Shown: positions 9,177 through 16,834 of the stretch, piece after piece
How the letters are laid out: every line of letters starts with the position of its first letter
How positions within the stretch are numbered: the first letter of the stretch is position 1
Source of the DNA: Pseudotabrizicola algicola
GTDB lineage: Bacteria > Pseudomonadota > Alphaproteobacteria > Rhodobacterales > Rhodobacteraceae
Direction: 5' to 3'
Assembly (NCBI RefSeq): GCF_010915705.1
Contig: NZ_JAAIKE010000003.1
Location: 372,001-436,000 of the forward strand
Length of the DNA: 64,000 nt
Position numbers and translations under genes: made by a program
Notes under the pieces: model-generated
Told to the model about the DNA's origin: nothing
The model's database searches: none
What the model saw: only the letters and a program-made list of their open reading frames with translations

Positions 9177-10169
9177 ATGACACACGCGCAGCCATTGGTA
9201 GAGGTCTGGCGCGGCGGCAGGCTGGAAAGTTGCCACGCGGGCCATGCGGTGATCTGGGGCGAGGGAGGCGTTGTCGAGTCCTGGGGCAACCCCGATGCGA
9301 TCATCTTCCCGCGCTCGTCCTGCAAGATGATTCAGGCCCTGCCTCTGCTGGAAAGCGGCGCGGCCGATGCGGCGGGTCTGACCGACCGTCAGCTTGCGCT
9401 GGCCTGCGCCAGCCATCAGGGCGCGGCGCTGCATGTCGAGGCGACAGGGCGCTGGCTGGCGGGCCTCGGACTGGGCGAATCCGACCTGCGCTGCGGCGCG
9501 CACGAACCCTATGACAGGGACGAACGCAACCGCCTGATCCGCGCAGACGAGGCACCCTGCCAGTTGCACAACAACTGCTCGGGCAAGCATTGCGGCTTTG
9601 TGACATGGACAAAGCACATGAAGGCCGGACCAGAATATGTAGACCCCGACCACCCGCTGCAACGCGCGATCCGGCAGGCGACGGAAGAGGTCTGCGGCGA
9701 GACGGTCGCGGGCTTCGGGATCGATGGCTGCTCGGCCCCCAACTTTGCCACATCGCTGGCCGGACTGGCGCGCGCCATGCAGGCTTTTGCCGCCGCGCAA
9801 GACAGTGGCGATGCGCGGGCGCGCGCGATGGTGCGGCTGCGTAACGCAATGGCCACCCACCCCGAGATGGTGGCCGGAGAGGGCCGCGCCTGCACCGAAC
9901 TGATGCGCGCGATGGGCGGGCGCGTGGCGATCAAGACCGGGGCCGAGGCGGTGTTCGTCGCGATGATTCCCGACCGCAAACTGGGGCTTGCCCTGAAAAT
10001 CGCCGATGGCGGCACCCGCGCTGCCGAAGCGGCGGTCGTCGCGCTGCTGGTGCGGCTTGGCGCGCTGGATGCCGCGCATCCGATGGCGCAAAAGCGGCTT
10101 CCGGCGGTGCAACGCAACTGGCGGGGTCTGGAAACCGGCGAGCTGCGTCTGGCAGCGGGCTTTGCCTGA
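9177..10169 (+). CDS. L-asparaginase II, Rhizobium etli (ReAV) type
   Basis: 330 residues. This family hydrolyses asparagine to aspartate and ammonia and is unrelated to E. coli AnsA/AnsB; it resembles penicillin-binding serine enzymes. The Ser-x-x-Lys motif appears as Ser47-Ser-Cys-Lys50. The zinc-site residues are Cys134 and Lys137 in NNCSGKHCG and Cys185 in GIDGCSAPNF, matching Cys135, Lys138 and Cys189 of the R. etli enzyme (known). ATG 9177 is preceded by GGAGG. A terminator hairpin follows directly, so it is a single-gene unit. Confidence 0.92.
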   Translation: MTHAQPLVEVWRGGRLESCHAGHAVIWGEGGVVESWGNPDAIIFPRSSCKMIQALPLLESGAADAAGLTDRQLALACASHQGAALHVEATGRWLAGLGLGESDLRCGAHEPYDRDERNRLIRADEAPCQLHNNCSGKHCGFVTWTKHMKAGPEYVDPDHPLQRAIRQATEEVCGETVAGFGIDGCSAPNFATSLAGLARAMQAFAAAQDSGDARARAMVRLRNAMATHPEMVAGEGRACTELMRAMGGRVAIKTGAEAVFVAMIPDRKLGLALKIADGGTRAAEAAVVALLVRLGALDAAHPMAQKRLPAVQRNWRGLETGELRLAAGFA

Positions 10170-10175
10170 CTAAAA

Positions 10176-10200
10176 AGCCCCCATCGCAATGATGGGGGCT
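10176..10200. terminator. Terminator hairpin after asparaginase
   Basis: Ten-base-pair stem (AGCCCCCATC / GATGGGGGCT) with a five-base loop, seven bases after the asparaginase stop. The T-run lies on the minus-strand side (TTTTTAG), so it is bidirectional or stronger for minus transcription. The rest of the gap to 10412 shows no convincing gene. Confidence 0.7.
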
Positions 10201-10412
10201 CTCTGTCGTATCGGCTCGGCCCGGAAGCCGGACATCTGGGCGGGGGCAGTCAACATCCGTCCCCCGGGCCTCACTCGCTACTGACCCTTGATATGCCTGC
10301 GGGCTGTGGCGGCATTCGGGTGCAGATGCGTCGGGGGCGGGGTGTTTTCATGGTGGAACTGCGGCAACACCAGCAGGCTTGATTTACGCCCGCTGGGCGG
10401 TAAGCTGTGGAT

Positions 10413-10760
10413 ATGACGGTTCAACCCCCGAGCCACCTGCCCTTCGCCACAACCCTGCACGAGCAGGTCTGTTTTGATCGGCGCGAATTGTCTGCAATCC
10501 TTGCGCTTTACGGGCGCATGGTGGCCCTCGGGGAATGGCGCGATTATGGCATCTCGACCCTGCGGGATCTTGCGGTCTTCGAAATCTACCGCCGGACCGC
10601 CGAAAACCCGCTCTACCGGATCGAAAAACGGCCCAAACTGCGCACGCGGCAGGGGCTCTATGCGGTGGTCGGGATGGACGGACAAATCCTGCGGCGCGGC
10701 GGCGATCTGGCGCAGGTGCTGCGCGTGCTGGAACGCAAGCTGATCCGCCCTGTCGATTAG
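10413..10760 (+). CDS. DUF2794 family protein
   Basis: 115 residues, cytosolic, no signal or membrane segment. It matches the alphaproteobacterial DUF2794 pattern: FDRRELSAILALYGRMVALG, EWRDYGIS, PLYRIEKRPKLRTRQGLYAVV and a C-terminal GGDLAQVLRVLERKL. The family function is unknown. ATG at 10413 is preferred over a GTG two codons earlier. It stands alone between the asparaginase terminator and the convergent NlpC/P60 gene. Confidence 0.85.
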   Translation: MTVQPPSHLPFATTLHEQVCFDRRELSAILALYGRMVALGEWRDYGISTLRDLAVFEIYRRTAENPLYRIEKRPKLRTRQGLYAVVGMDGQILRRGGDLAQVLRVLERKLIRPVD

Positions 10761-10810
10761 CCTGCGTAGTCGATTAACCTCCGCCCCGCATCAGGCGCGA
10801 TGGAGGCCTG

Positions 10811-11635
10811 TCAGGACATCACGAGACGCCGCCGCGCAATCACCGGGCCGCCATCCTGTGCAAGAATACGCGCGATGGCAGAAGCGATGGGTTCAAAGGT
10901 CACGCTCATCGTATGGCCATTCGCGTGCAAGATCCGGCGCTTGTCGGCGACCCAGGCCACATGGCCTTTCCAGAACAAAAGATCCCCCCGCTCCAGCGCG
11001 GCCCCGTCCGACAATGGCTGGCCAAGGGCCTGCTGCTGGTCGCTGTCGCCGGGGCAGGGCAGGCCACAGGCCAGCATCGCCGCCTGCACCAGACCCGAAC
11101 AATCCAGCCCCGCCGCCGAATTGCCGCCCCACAGGTAAGGCGCACCCAGAAATCCCTCTGCCACGCTCACCGGATCGCGCGGCCTGTCCTCCAGTTTGCG
11201 CAGATGCGCCATCGGCACATGTCCGAACGGCGTTTCGGCAAAGCTGCCCCGGCTTGCGCGGACCGTCAGCCGCGCGCCGAAAGGCAGCGCCGCCACCTCG
11301 GGCGCCTGCACCTTGGGCGCGGTGTAAAGATGGCTCGAACGCGCGCTTACCCAATGGGTCGGCTGCATCGGCGGGCCGATCGCATCTTCGGCCAGCCAGC
11401 CGCAATAGCCATCCTTGGCCGCCTGCACAAAGGCGTGGCCGTCTTGCAGGTCGATCACCGTCACCGCATCGCCTAGCAGCACCTGACGGTCCCGTGCGCC
11501 GCCCGGATGTGCCAGAAGGTCGGCAAGCGGCAGGCGGACACTGCCCGCCTTGCCCTCGGTCAGCGTCGCCTCGACCCGCCCGCGCAGCGAGGGCAGCGCA
11601 AAGCGGCCCGAAAACGGCGTGCTGCGGCGGTCCAT
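10811..11635 (-). CDS. NlpC/P60 (C40) cysteine peptidase
   Basis: 274 residues. The C-terminal NlpC/P60 domain (residues ~150-274), which usually hydrolyses gamma-D-glutamyl-diaminopimelate bonds in peptidoglycan peptides, shows the triad Cys179 in GLDCSGL, His225 in WKGHVAWV and a third polar His237 in HANGH. The N-terminal half (residues ~20-150) carries SH3b-like repeats, e.g. LGDAVTVIDLQDGHAFV. No signal peptide is seen, so it may act in the cytoplasm on recycled peptides, which suits its coupling to an aminopeptidase. Its ATG overlaps the stop of the upstream aminopeptidase gene (TGATG). Confidence 0.9.
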   Translation of the reverse strand: MDRRSTPFSGRFALPSLRGRVEATLTEGKAGSVRLPLADLLAHPGGARDRQVLLGDAVTVIDLQDGHAFVQAAKDGYCGWLAEDAIGPPMQPTHWVSARSSHLYTAPKVQAPEVAALPFGARLTVRASRGSFAETPFGHVPMAHLRKLEDRPRDPVSVAEGFLGAPYLWGGNSAAGLDCSGLVQAAMLACGLPCPGDSDQQQALGQPLSDGAALERGDLLFWKGHVAWVADKRRILHANGHTMSVTFEPIASAIARILAQDGGPVIARRRLVMS

Positions 11636-13023
11636 CACAGATCGAGCATCTGCGGCAGGGCGTAGAGCAGCGCCCGTGCGCCCTGTCCCGCCCCGCCCTT
11701 GGGCCGGGCCGGCAGATCAGCGGGAACATGGCCGTAAATGTCGAAATGCGCGTAACGCGGGCTGTCCACAAAGCGGCGCAGGAACAGCGCCGCCGTGATC
11801 GCACCGGCAAATCCGCCGCTTGGCGCATTGTCCAGATCGGCGATGCCCGGCTCTATCATCGGCTCATAGGCGTCCCACAGCGGCAAGCGCCAGACCGGAT
11901 CAAACCCCGTCGCCGCCCCTGCCGCAATCGCCGCCGCCATTTCCGCATCATCGGTGAAAAAGGGCGCAAGGTCCGGCCCCACCGCAACCCGCGCCGCTCC
12001 TGTCAGCGTCGCCATCGAAATGATGGTCGCCTCCGGTTCCTCGCTGGCATAGGCCAGTGCATCGGCCAGAATCAGGCGCCCCTCTGCGTCGGTGTTGTTC
12101 ACCTCCACCGTCAGGCCCTTGCGGCTGCGCAGGATGTCGCGCGGGCGCATGGCCGACCCCGAGACGCTGTTTTCCACCGCAGGCACCAGCACCCGCAGGC
12201 GCAGCGGCAGCGCAAGACGCATGATCATCAGCGCAAGCCCCATCACCGTGGCCGCGCCGCCCATATCCTTTTTCATCAGCAGCATGCCAGCCGAGGGCTT
12301 CAGGTCCAGCCCGCCGGTGTCAAAGCACACGCCCTTGCCCACCAGCGTCAGTTGCGGCCCCTCGCTGCCCCATCGCATCTCCAGAAGCCGCGGCGCGCGG
12401 TCCGAGGCGCGGCCCACCGCGTGGATCATCGGAAAGTTCTGCGCCAGAAGATCATCGCCCACGATCGCGCTGGCGCTGGCCCCATAGGCATCGGCCAGTG
12501 CGAAAAACGCCTCCTGCAACGCTTCTGGCCCCATGTCATTGGCGGGGGTGTTGATCAGATCGCGGGTCAGATATTCGCCTGCCGCCATCGCCAGCAAGGT
12601 CTCTCCGTCCAGCCCCTCCGGCAACTTCAGCCGGGGCGGTTCGGCGGCAGGTGTGCCGCGATAAGCGTCAAAACGATAGCTTGCCAGCAACCAGCCAAGG
12701 ACAGCCTCTTTCGCCGCCGCCTCGGTCAGCGTGCCCGACAGGTGCCAATCGCCTGTGCGCAGGGCGGCAACCGCCTTTGCAAGGCCGAAACGGCCCCGCG
12801 CGCGCTCCTTGGCAGTGCCGGTTCCAATCACAGCCCCCGCCAGCCCCTTCGGCCCGGGCAACAGGCGCACATCGCCCAACCCCGCCTCGAACCCGCTTGC
12901 CGTCAGCCATGCTGCCCATGCCCCCCCCGGTCCGCCCAACCAGTCCGGCAGGTCGTCGGGCGACAGCACATGCAGCGGCAGGGACGGGGCATCGGCAGGG
13001 GCAAAGGCGGGCAGACGGGGCAT
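11635..13023 (-). CDS. M17 leucyl aminopeptidase family protein
   Basis: 462 residues, dizinc M17 aminopeptidase. The metal and catalytic segments are intact: GKGVCFDTGGLDLKP (Lys230 and Asp235 region), KKDMGGAATVMG, and NTDAEGRL at residues 310-317 with its catalytic Arg. It likely removes N-terminal residues from cytosolic peptides. The start MPRLPAFAPADAP at 13023 is chosen for its AAAAGGAG ribosome-binding site; residues before it look non-coding. It is translationally coupled to the NlpC/P60 gene, so the pair may degrade murein peptides together (inference). Confidence 0.93.
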   Translation of the reverse strand: MPRLPAFAPADAPSLPLHVLSPDDLPDWLGGPGGAWAAWLTASGFEAGLGDVRLLPGPKGLAGAVIGTGTAKERARGRFGLAKAVAALRTGDWHLSGTLTEAAAKEAVLGWLLASYRFDAYRGTPAAEPPRLKLPEGLDGETLLAMAAGEYLTRDLINTPANDMGPEALQEAFFALADAYGASASAIVGDDLLAQNFPMIHAVGRASDRAPRLLEMRWGSEGPQLTLVGKGVCFDTGGLDLKPSAGMLLMKKDMGGAATVMGLALMIMRLALPLRLRVLVPAVENSVSGSAMRPRDILRSRKGLTVEVNNTDAEGRLILADALAYASEEPEATIISMATLTGAARVAVGPDLAPFFTDDAEMAAAIAAGAATGFDPVWRLPLWDAYEPMIEPGIADLDNAPSGGFAGAITAALFLRRFVDSPRYAHFDIYGHVPADLPARPKGGAGQGARALLYALPQMLDL

Positions 13024-13118
13024 CGGACGGCTCCTTTTGGCACGGGCAAAGCCTAGTCGTTCCGCCGCCACCCGCAAGCCCCCCGCAGCGCGCCGTCCGC
13101 GCGAAATGCGAGGCAGCC

Positions 13119-13508
13119 TCAGATCAGCGAGCGGTCCAGCAAATCCTTGTCCGGCGCAAGCGAGCGTTCTGCAATGCGCAACAGCCGCGCCCAGACCGCC
13201 GCAAAGGCCGTCGAATCGCCCACCGCCAGACAGGCGCGCACATCGGCGGCCACCAGCCCCAGTGAAATCAGCCCCAGATTTTCGGCCATCCGCTGCAAGC
13301 GCCGCAAATGCCGTGTCAGATTGGCCAGATCATGCGCCCGCACCTGACTGGCAAGGCCCGCCATCGTCAGCGCCAGTTCCCCCAAGGCCCGCGTGACGAC
13401 CTCTTCGGCCGATTGCGTTCCCAGATCCCGGTAGATTGATGCAATCGGTCCGGCGTCTTGCCGCACCCTTTCCATCGGTCGCAAGACCACCACGTTGTCA
13501 GCCTGCAT
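13119..13508 (-). CDS. Small helical protein, Hpt-like appearance
   Basis: 129 residues. The start MQADNVVVLRPMERVR and the all-helical body are clear. The helix-rich stretch ANLTRHLRRLQRMAENLGL, then LVAADVRACLAVGD and TAFAAVWARLLRIAERSL resembles a histidine-phosphotransfer bundle, but the canonical phospho-accepting HxxKG motif is not seen. It may therefore be a degenerate Hpt domain or an unrelated helical bundle. It is 96 bases upstream of the aminopeptidase in the same direction. No function is assigned. Confidence 0.65.
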   Translation of the reverse strand: MQADNVVVLRPMERVRQDAGPIASIYRDLGTQSAEEVVTRALGELALTMAGLASQVRAHDLANLTRHLRRLQRMAENLGLISLGLVAADVRACLAVGDSTAFAAVWARLLRIAERSLAPDKDLLDRSLI

Positions 13509-13651
13509 GGCCCACACCTCTTGTTTTCACACCCGTGGACAGACTGCGCCGCGCATGCTGAAGAAAAGGTTGCAGACGCAGCACAATCCCTCTCGAATTT
13601 TCCGCAATTGCTGCCTATTAGGTCTGAAAGCTTTGCGAAGGCCCGCCCGAT

Positions 13652-14296
13652 ATGGATGTTGCTCGCCCTCTTCCCGCCTATCTGGTCCAGCGGTTTCATG
13701 GCTGGCGCGCGACGACCTATCAGGACAACAAGGCATGGTTCCGCCGTCTGGCCGAAAGCGGGCAGCATCCGCGCGCGATGGTGATTTCCTGCTGTGACAG
13801 CCGCGTGCATGTCACCTCGATCTTCGGGGCCGACGAGGGCGAATTCTTCATCCACCGCAATGTGGCCAATCTGGTGCCGCCCTATTCTCCCGATGGCACC
13901 TATCACGGCACCTCGGCGGCGGTGGAATATGCGGTCACCTCGCTGGGTGTGGCGCATATCGTGGTGCTGGGCCATTCCAACTGCGGCGGGGTCAAGGGCT
14001 GCCATGACATGTGCATGGGTCATGCCCCCGCGCTCGAGGAAAAGACCTCTTTCGTCGGCCGCTGGATGGATATCCTGCGCCCCGGCTTCGAGCGGGTGAA
14101 AGACCTGCCCGATGCCGACCGCCCGCGCGCGCTGGAGAAAGAGGCTGTGCTGGTCAGCCTCGAAAACCTGATGTCCTTCCCCTTTGTGCGCGACGCGGTG
14201 CAGGGGGAGTGTCTGACGCTGCACGGGCTCTGGAATGATACCGGGGCAGGCTCTTTGGAACACTATGACCCGCTGCGCGGGTTTGTGCCAGTCTGA
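13652..14296 (+). CDS. Beta-class carbonic anhydrase
   Basis: 214 residues. Interconverts CO2 and bicarbonate. The zinc and catalytic residues are present: Cys47-x-Asp49-x-Arg51 (CCDSR) and His108-x2-Cys111 (GHSNCGG), plus the FFIHRNVANLVPP segment that shapes the active site. The length is normal for the family and there is no signal peptide, so it is cytosolic. It is 48 bases upstream of the bicarbonate transporter sbtA in the same direction, which makes a role in using or supplying imported bicarbonate likely. Confidence 0.95.
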   Translation: MDVARPLPAYLVQRFHGWRATTYQDNKAWFRRLAESGQHPRAMVISCCDSRVHVTSIFGADEGEFFIHRNVANLVPPYSPDGTYHGTSAAVEYAVTSLGVAHIVVLGHSNCGGVKGCHDMCMGHAPALEEKTSFVGRWMDILRPGFERVKDLPDADRPRALEKEAVLVSLENLMSFPFVRDAVQGECLTLHGLWNDTGAGSLEHYDPLRGFVPV

Positions 14297-14344
14297 CGGC
14301 CCTGACAGGACCATTCCCACTCGTTTCACGACCGCGGAGGCCCC

Positions 14345-15325
14345 ATGCAAGACATCCTGAGCTTGGCCGCAGACAACCTGCTCTCCCCCATGATCCTGTG
14401 CTTTGCCCTGGGTCTGTTTGCCGCGCTCGCGCGCTCGGAGCTGACGGTGCCAGAGGCAGCGGCCAAGGCGCTGTCGATCTACCTTCTGTTTGCAATCGGC
14501 TTCAAGGGCGGGGTCGCCGTGGCCGATCACGGGGTCGATGCCCGCCTGATCGCGGCGCTCGGGGCAGGGGTGGTGCTGTCTTTCGCGCTGCCCTTCGTCG
14601 CCTTCGGCCTCCTGCGCACCATGACCCGCCTTTCGGTGACCGATGCGGCGGCGGTCGCGGCGCATTACGGGTCGATCTCGATTGTCACCTTCGTGACCGG
14701 AGCCTCGGTCCTGACCGCACAAGGCATTGCGGCAGAAGGCTATATGGTGGCCGTTGCCGCCGCGATGGAGGCGCCCGCCATCATCTCGGCGCTCTGGCTG
14801 GTCAGCCGCAAGGGCAGCGGCGCGCAGCGGATGGATGCCGAACTCTGGCGCGAAATTCTGCTGAACGGGTCCATCGTGCTGCTGGTCGGCTCTTTCGTGA
14901 TCGGCATCATCACCGGACAAGAGGGCATGGCGCGGATCGAAAGCTTCATCGTCTCGCCGTTTCAGGGGGTGCTCTGCCTCTTCCTGCTTGACATGGGGCT
15001 GGTCGCCGGACGCGGCCTGCGCGCCTCGAGGGGCGTGCTCAGCCTCGGTGCCGTGGCCTTCGGCTTCCTCATGCCTGTGGTGGGGGCTGTGGCGGGGCTT
15101 GCGGCGGGGCTGGTGCTGGGGCTGTCCACGGGGGGCGTCGCGCTCATGATGGTGATGGCCGCCTCGGCCAGCTATATCGCGGTGCCGGCGGCCATGCGGG
15201 TGGCGCTGCCCGAGGCGAATCCTTCGGTCTACCTGACCCTGTCGCTCGGGGTAACCTTTCCCTTTAACCTGACGCTTGGCATTCCGGCCTATGTCGCCCT
15301 TGCCCAAGCCGTGACCGGAGGCTGA
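14345..15325 (+). CDS. sbtA: Sodium-dependent bicarbonate transporter SbtA
   Basis: 326-residue polytopic membrane protein with about ten hydrophobic helices in two inverted halves. SbtA of cyanobacteria is a high-affinity Na+/HCO3- symporter. Recognisable parts are the N-terminal SPMILCFALGLFAALARS, AIGFKGGVAVA, AAHYGSISIVTFVTGAS and FPFNLTLGIP. ATG 14345 has GGAGG about five bases upstream. It sits between carbonic anhydrase and its PII-like regulator sbtB, which strengthens the call. No other carbon-fixation genes are in the window; the host may use it for anaplerotic carboxylation or pH control. Confidence 0.9.
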   Translation: MQDILSLAADNLLSPMILCFALGLFAALARSELTVPEAAAKALSIYLLFAIGFKGGVAVADHGVDARLIAALGAGVVLSFALPFVAFGLLRTMTRLSVTDAAAVAAHYGSISIVTFVTGASVLTAQGIAAEGYMVAVAAAMEAPAIISALWLVSRKGSGAQRMDAELWREILLNGSIVLLVGSFVIGIITGQEGMARIESFIVSPFQGVLCLFLLDMGLVAGRGLRASRGVLSLGAVAFGFLMPVVGAVAGLAAGLVLGLSTGGVALMMVMAASASYIAVPAAMRVALPEANPSVYLTLSLGVTFPFNLTLGIPAYVALAQAVTGG

Positions 15326-15329
15326 TGCG

Positions 15330-15638
15330 ATGCAGACCCATGCCGCCAAACGCGTCGAAATCATCATCGAAGCGCCGATGCAGAACCGCCTGACCGATGC
15401 GCTGACCCGCGCGGGGGTGACGGGCTACACGGTCTTGCCGGTGCTGGGCGGATCGGGCCGATCCGGCGACTGGACCCGCGAAGGCCAGGTCGGGCGCGCC
15501 GGCATGGTCGCGGTTGTCTGCCTGATCCGGCCCGAGCGGCTGGAGACCTTGCTCGACGCGGCCTTTGCCGTTGTCGAGCGCCATATCGGCGTCGTCTCGG
15601 TCGTGGACTGCGAGGTTTTGCGGGCCGAACGGTTCTAG
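15330..15638 (+). CDS. sbtB: PII-like regulator SbtB
   Basis: 102 residues with the ferredoxin-like PII fold: RVEIIIEAPMQNRLTDAL at the start, a T-loop region GGSGRSGDW near residues 40-48, and the second-half AVVCLIRPERLETLLDAA. Cyanobacterial SbtB binds adenyl nucleotides such as cAMP and AMP and gates SbtA. The C-terminus ends CEVLRAERF and lacks the CGPxGC redox R-loop found in many cyanobacterial homologues, so redox control through that disulfide is not expected. The gene starts four bases after the sbtA stop and is followed by a terminator. Confidence 0.9.
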   Translation: MQTHAAKRVEIIIEAPMQNRLTDALTRAGVTGYTVLPVLGGSGRSGDWTREGQVGRAGMVAVVCLIRPERLETLLDAAFAVVERHIGVVSVVDCEVLRAERF

Positions 15639-15655
15639 GCGCGGCCCATGAAAAA

Positions 15656-15678
15656 GCCCGCCGGAAGGCGGGCCTTTT
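15656..15678. terminator. Bidirectional terminator between sbtB and asd
   Basis: Seven-base-pair stem GCCCGCC / GGCGGGC with a GGAA tetraloop, a CTTTT run on the plus side and TTTTT on the minus side. It lies between two convergent genes and can serve both. Confidence 0.85.
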
Positions 15679-15700
15679 GCATGATGTGTGGCAGGCGAGA

Positions 15701-16723
15701 TCAGCCCTTCTTCAGGCAGCGGCTGCCCAAGACCTCGGCGATCTGCACCGCGTTCAGTGCCGCGCCCTTGCGCAGGTTGTCGGAGACGACCCAGATGTTC
15801 AGGCCGTTCTCCACCGTTTCATCCTGACGGATGCGGCTGACGTAGGTGGCATATTCGCCCACGCATTCGATGGGGGTGATGTAGCCGCCGGCCTCGCGCT
15901 TGTCGACGACCAGCACGCCGGGCGCCTCGCGCAGGATATCGGTTGCCTCTTCCCAGTCGAGGTAATCCTCGAACTCGATGTTCACCGCCTCGGAATGGCC
16001 GACAAAGACCGGCACGCGCACGCAGGTCGCGGTGACCTTGATCTTGGGGTCGAGGATCTTCTTCGTCTCGACCACCATCTTCCACTCTTCCTTGGTGTCG
16101 CCGCTGTCGAGGAAGACATCGATATGCGGGATCACGTTGAAGGCGATCTGCTTGGGGTAGACGCTTGGTGCCACTTCCTGACCGGGCACATAGATGCCCT
16201 TGGTCTGGTTCCACAGCTCGTCAATCGCTTCCTTGCCGGTGCCCGACACCGATTGATAGGTCGAGACCACCACCCGCTTGATCCGCGCGCGGTCGTGCAG
16301 GGGCTTGAGCGCCACCACCATCTGCGCGGTCGAGCAGTTGGGGTTGGCGATGATGTTCTTGTTCTTGTAGCGCACCACGTCATCGGCGTTCACTTCGGGA
16401 ACGATCAGCGGGATGTCGGGGTCGTAGCGGTAGAGCGACGAGTTGTCGATCACCACGCAGCCCTGGCTTGCGGCCTTGGGCGCATAGATCTTGGTGGCAT
16501 CCGACCCGATGGCGAACAGCGCGATGTCCCAGCCGGTGAAGTCGAACGTGTCGAGGTCCTGGGTCTTGAGGGTCTTGTCACCGAAGCTGACTTCGGTGCC
16601 CAGCGACTTGCGGCTGGCAAGCGCGGTGATCTCATCCACGGGAAACTCACGCTCGGCGAGGATGTTGAGCATTTCCTTGCCCACATTCCCCGTCGCGCCC
16701 ACGACAACGACTTTATAGCCCAT
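15701..16723 (-). CDS. asd: Aspartate-semialdehyde dehydrogenase
   Basis: 340 residues. Reduces aspartyl phosphate to aspartate semialdehyde for lysine, threonine, methionine and diaminopimelate synthesis. N-terminal VVVVGATGNVGKEML is the NADP-binding loop; the nucleophilic cysteine is in NPNCSTAQMV, the substrate Gln in YQSVSGTGK, and the proton-acceptor His in VPVFVGHSEAVNIEFE. ATG 16723 is chosen over an ATG four codons earlier because GGAGGG lies at the right distance. A stem (16751-16770) and a dispersed repeat (16791-16834) separate it from the upstream MFS gene on the same strand. Confidence 0.96.
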   Translation of the reverse strand: MGYKVVVVGATGNVGKEMLNILAEREFPVDEITALASRKSLGTEVSFGDKTLKTQDLDTFDFTGWDIALFAIGSDATKIYAPKAASQGCVVIDNSSLYRYDPDIPLIVPEVNADDVVRYKNKNIIANPNCSTAQMVVALKPLHDRARIKRVVVSTYQSVSGTGKEAIDELWNQTKGIYVPGQEVAPSVYPKQIAFNVIPHIDVFLDSGDTKEEWKMVVETKKILDPKIKVTATCVRVPVFVGHSEAVNIEFEDYLDWEEATDILREAPGVLVVDKREAGGYITPIECVGEYATYVSRIRQDETVENGLNIWVVSDNLRKGAALNAVQIAEVLGSRCLKKG

Positions 16724-16750
16724 CTGGCCCTCCATGCGTCAAACGACGAG

Positions 16751-16770
16751 CCCCCTTACAGCAAAGGGGG
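16751..16770. terminator. Hairpin between MFS transporter and asd
   Basis: CCCCCTT pairs with AAGGGGG around a six-base loop. There is no long T-run. It lies downstream of the minus-strand MFS gene and just past a dispersed repeat, so it may end or stabilise that transcript. Confidence 0.4.
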
Positions 16771-16790
16771 GAGAGTGGAAAGAGCGAGAG

Positions 16791-16834
16791 CGGGGCTCTG
16801 CCCCGCACCCCGGGATATTTGGAGACAGAAAATG
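16791..16834. repeat. Dispersed intergenic repeat, copy 1
   Basis: A hairpin-forming GGGGCTCTGCCCC followed by ACCCCGGGATATTTGGAG and a purine-rich GACAGAAAATG tail, immediately after the minus-strand MFS stop. Related copies are at 21461-21555, 26151-26224, 34405-34446 and 51371-51424. This copy is closest to the one at 26151, sharing CCGGGATATTT and GACAGAAAATG. Confidence 0.65.

Noticed and set aside
10278-10685. A 135-codon frame on the minus strand overlapping the DUF2794 gene
   Set aside because: DUF2794 on the plus strand is a clear match, and the minus frame has no recognised pattern.
10858-13056. A 732-codon open frame on the plus strand across the NlpC and aminopeptidase genes
   Set aside because: Its sequence is rich in Pro, Arg and Gln with no domain, and both real genes on the other strand have clear catalytic motifs.
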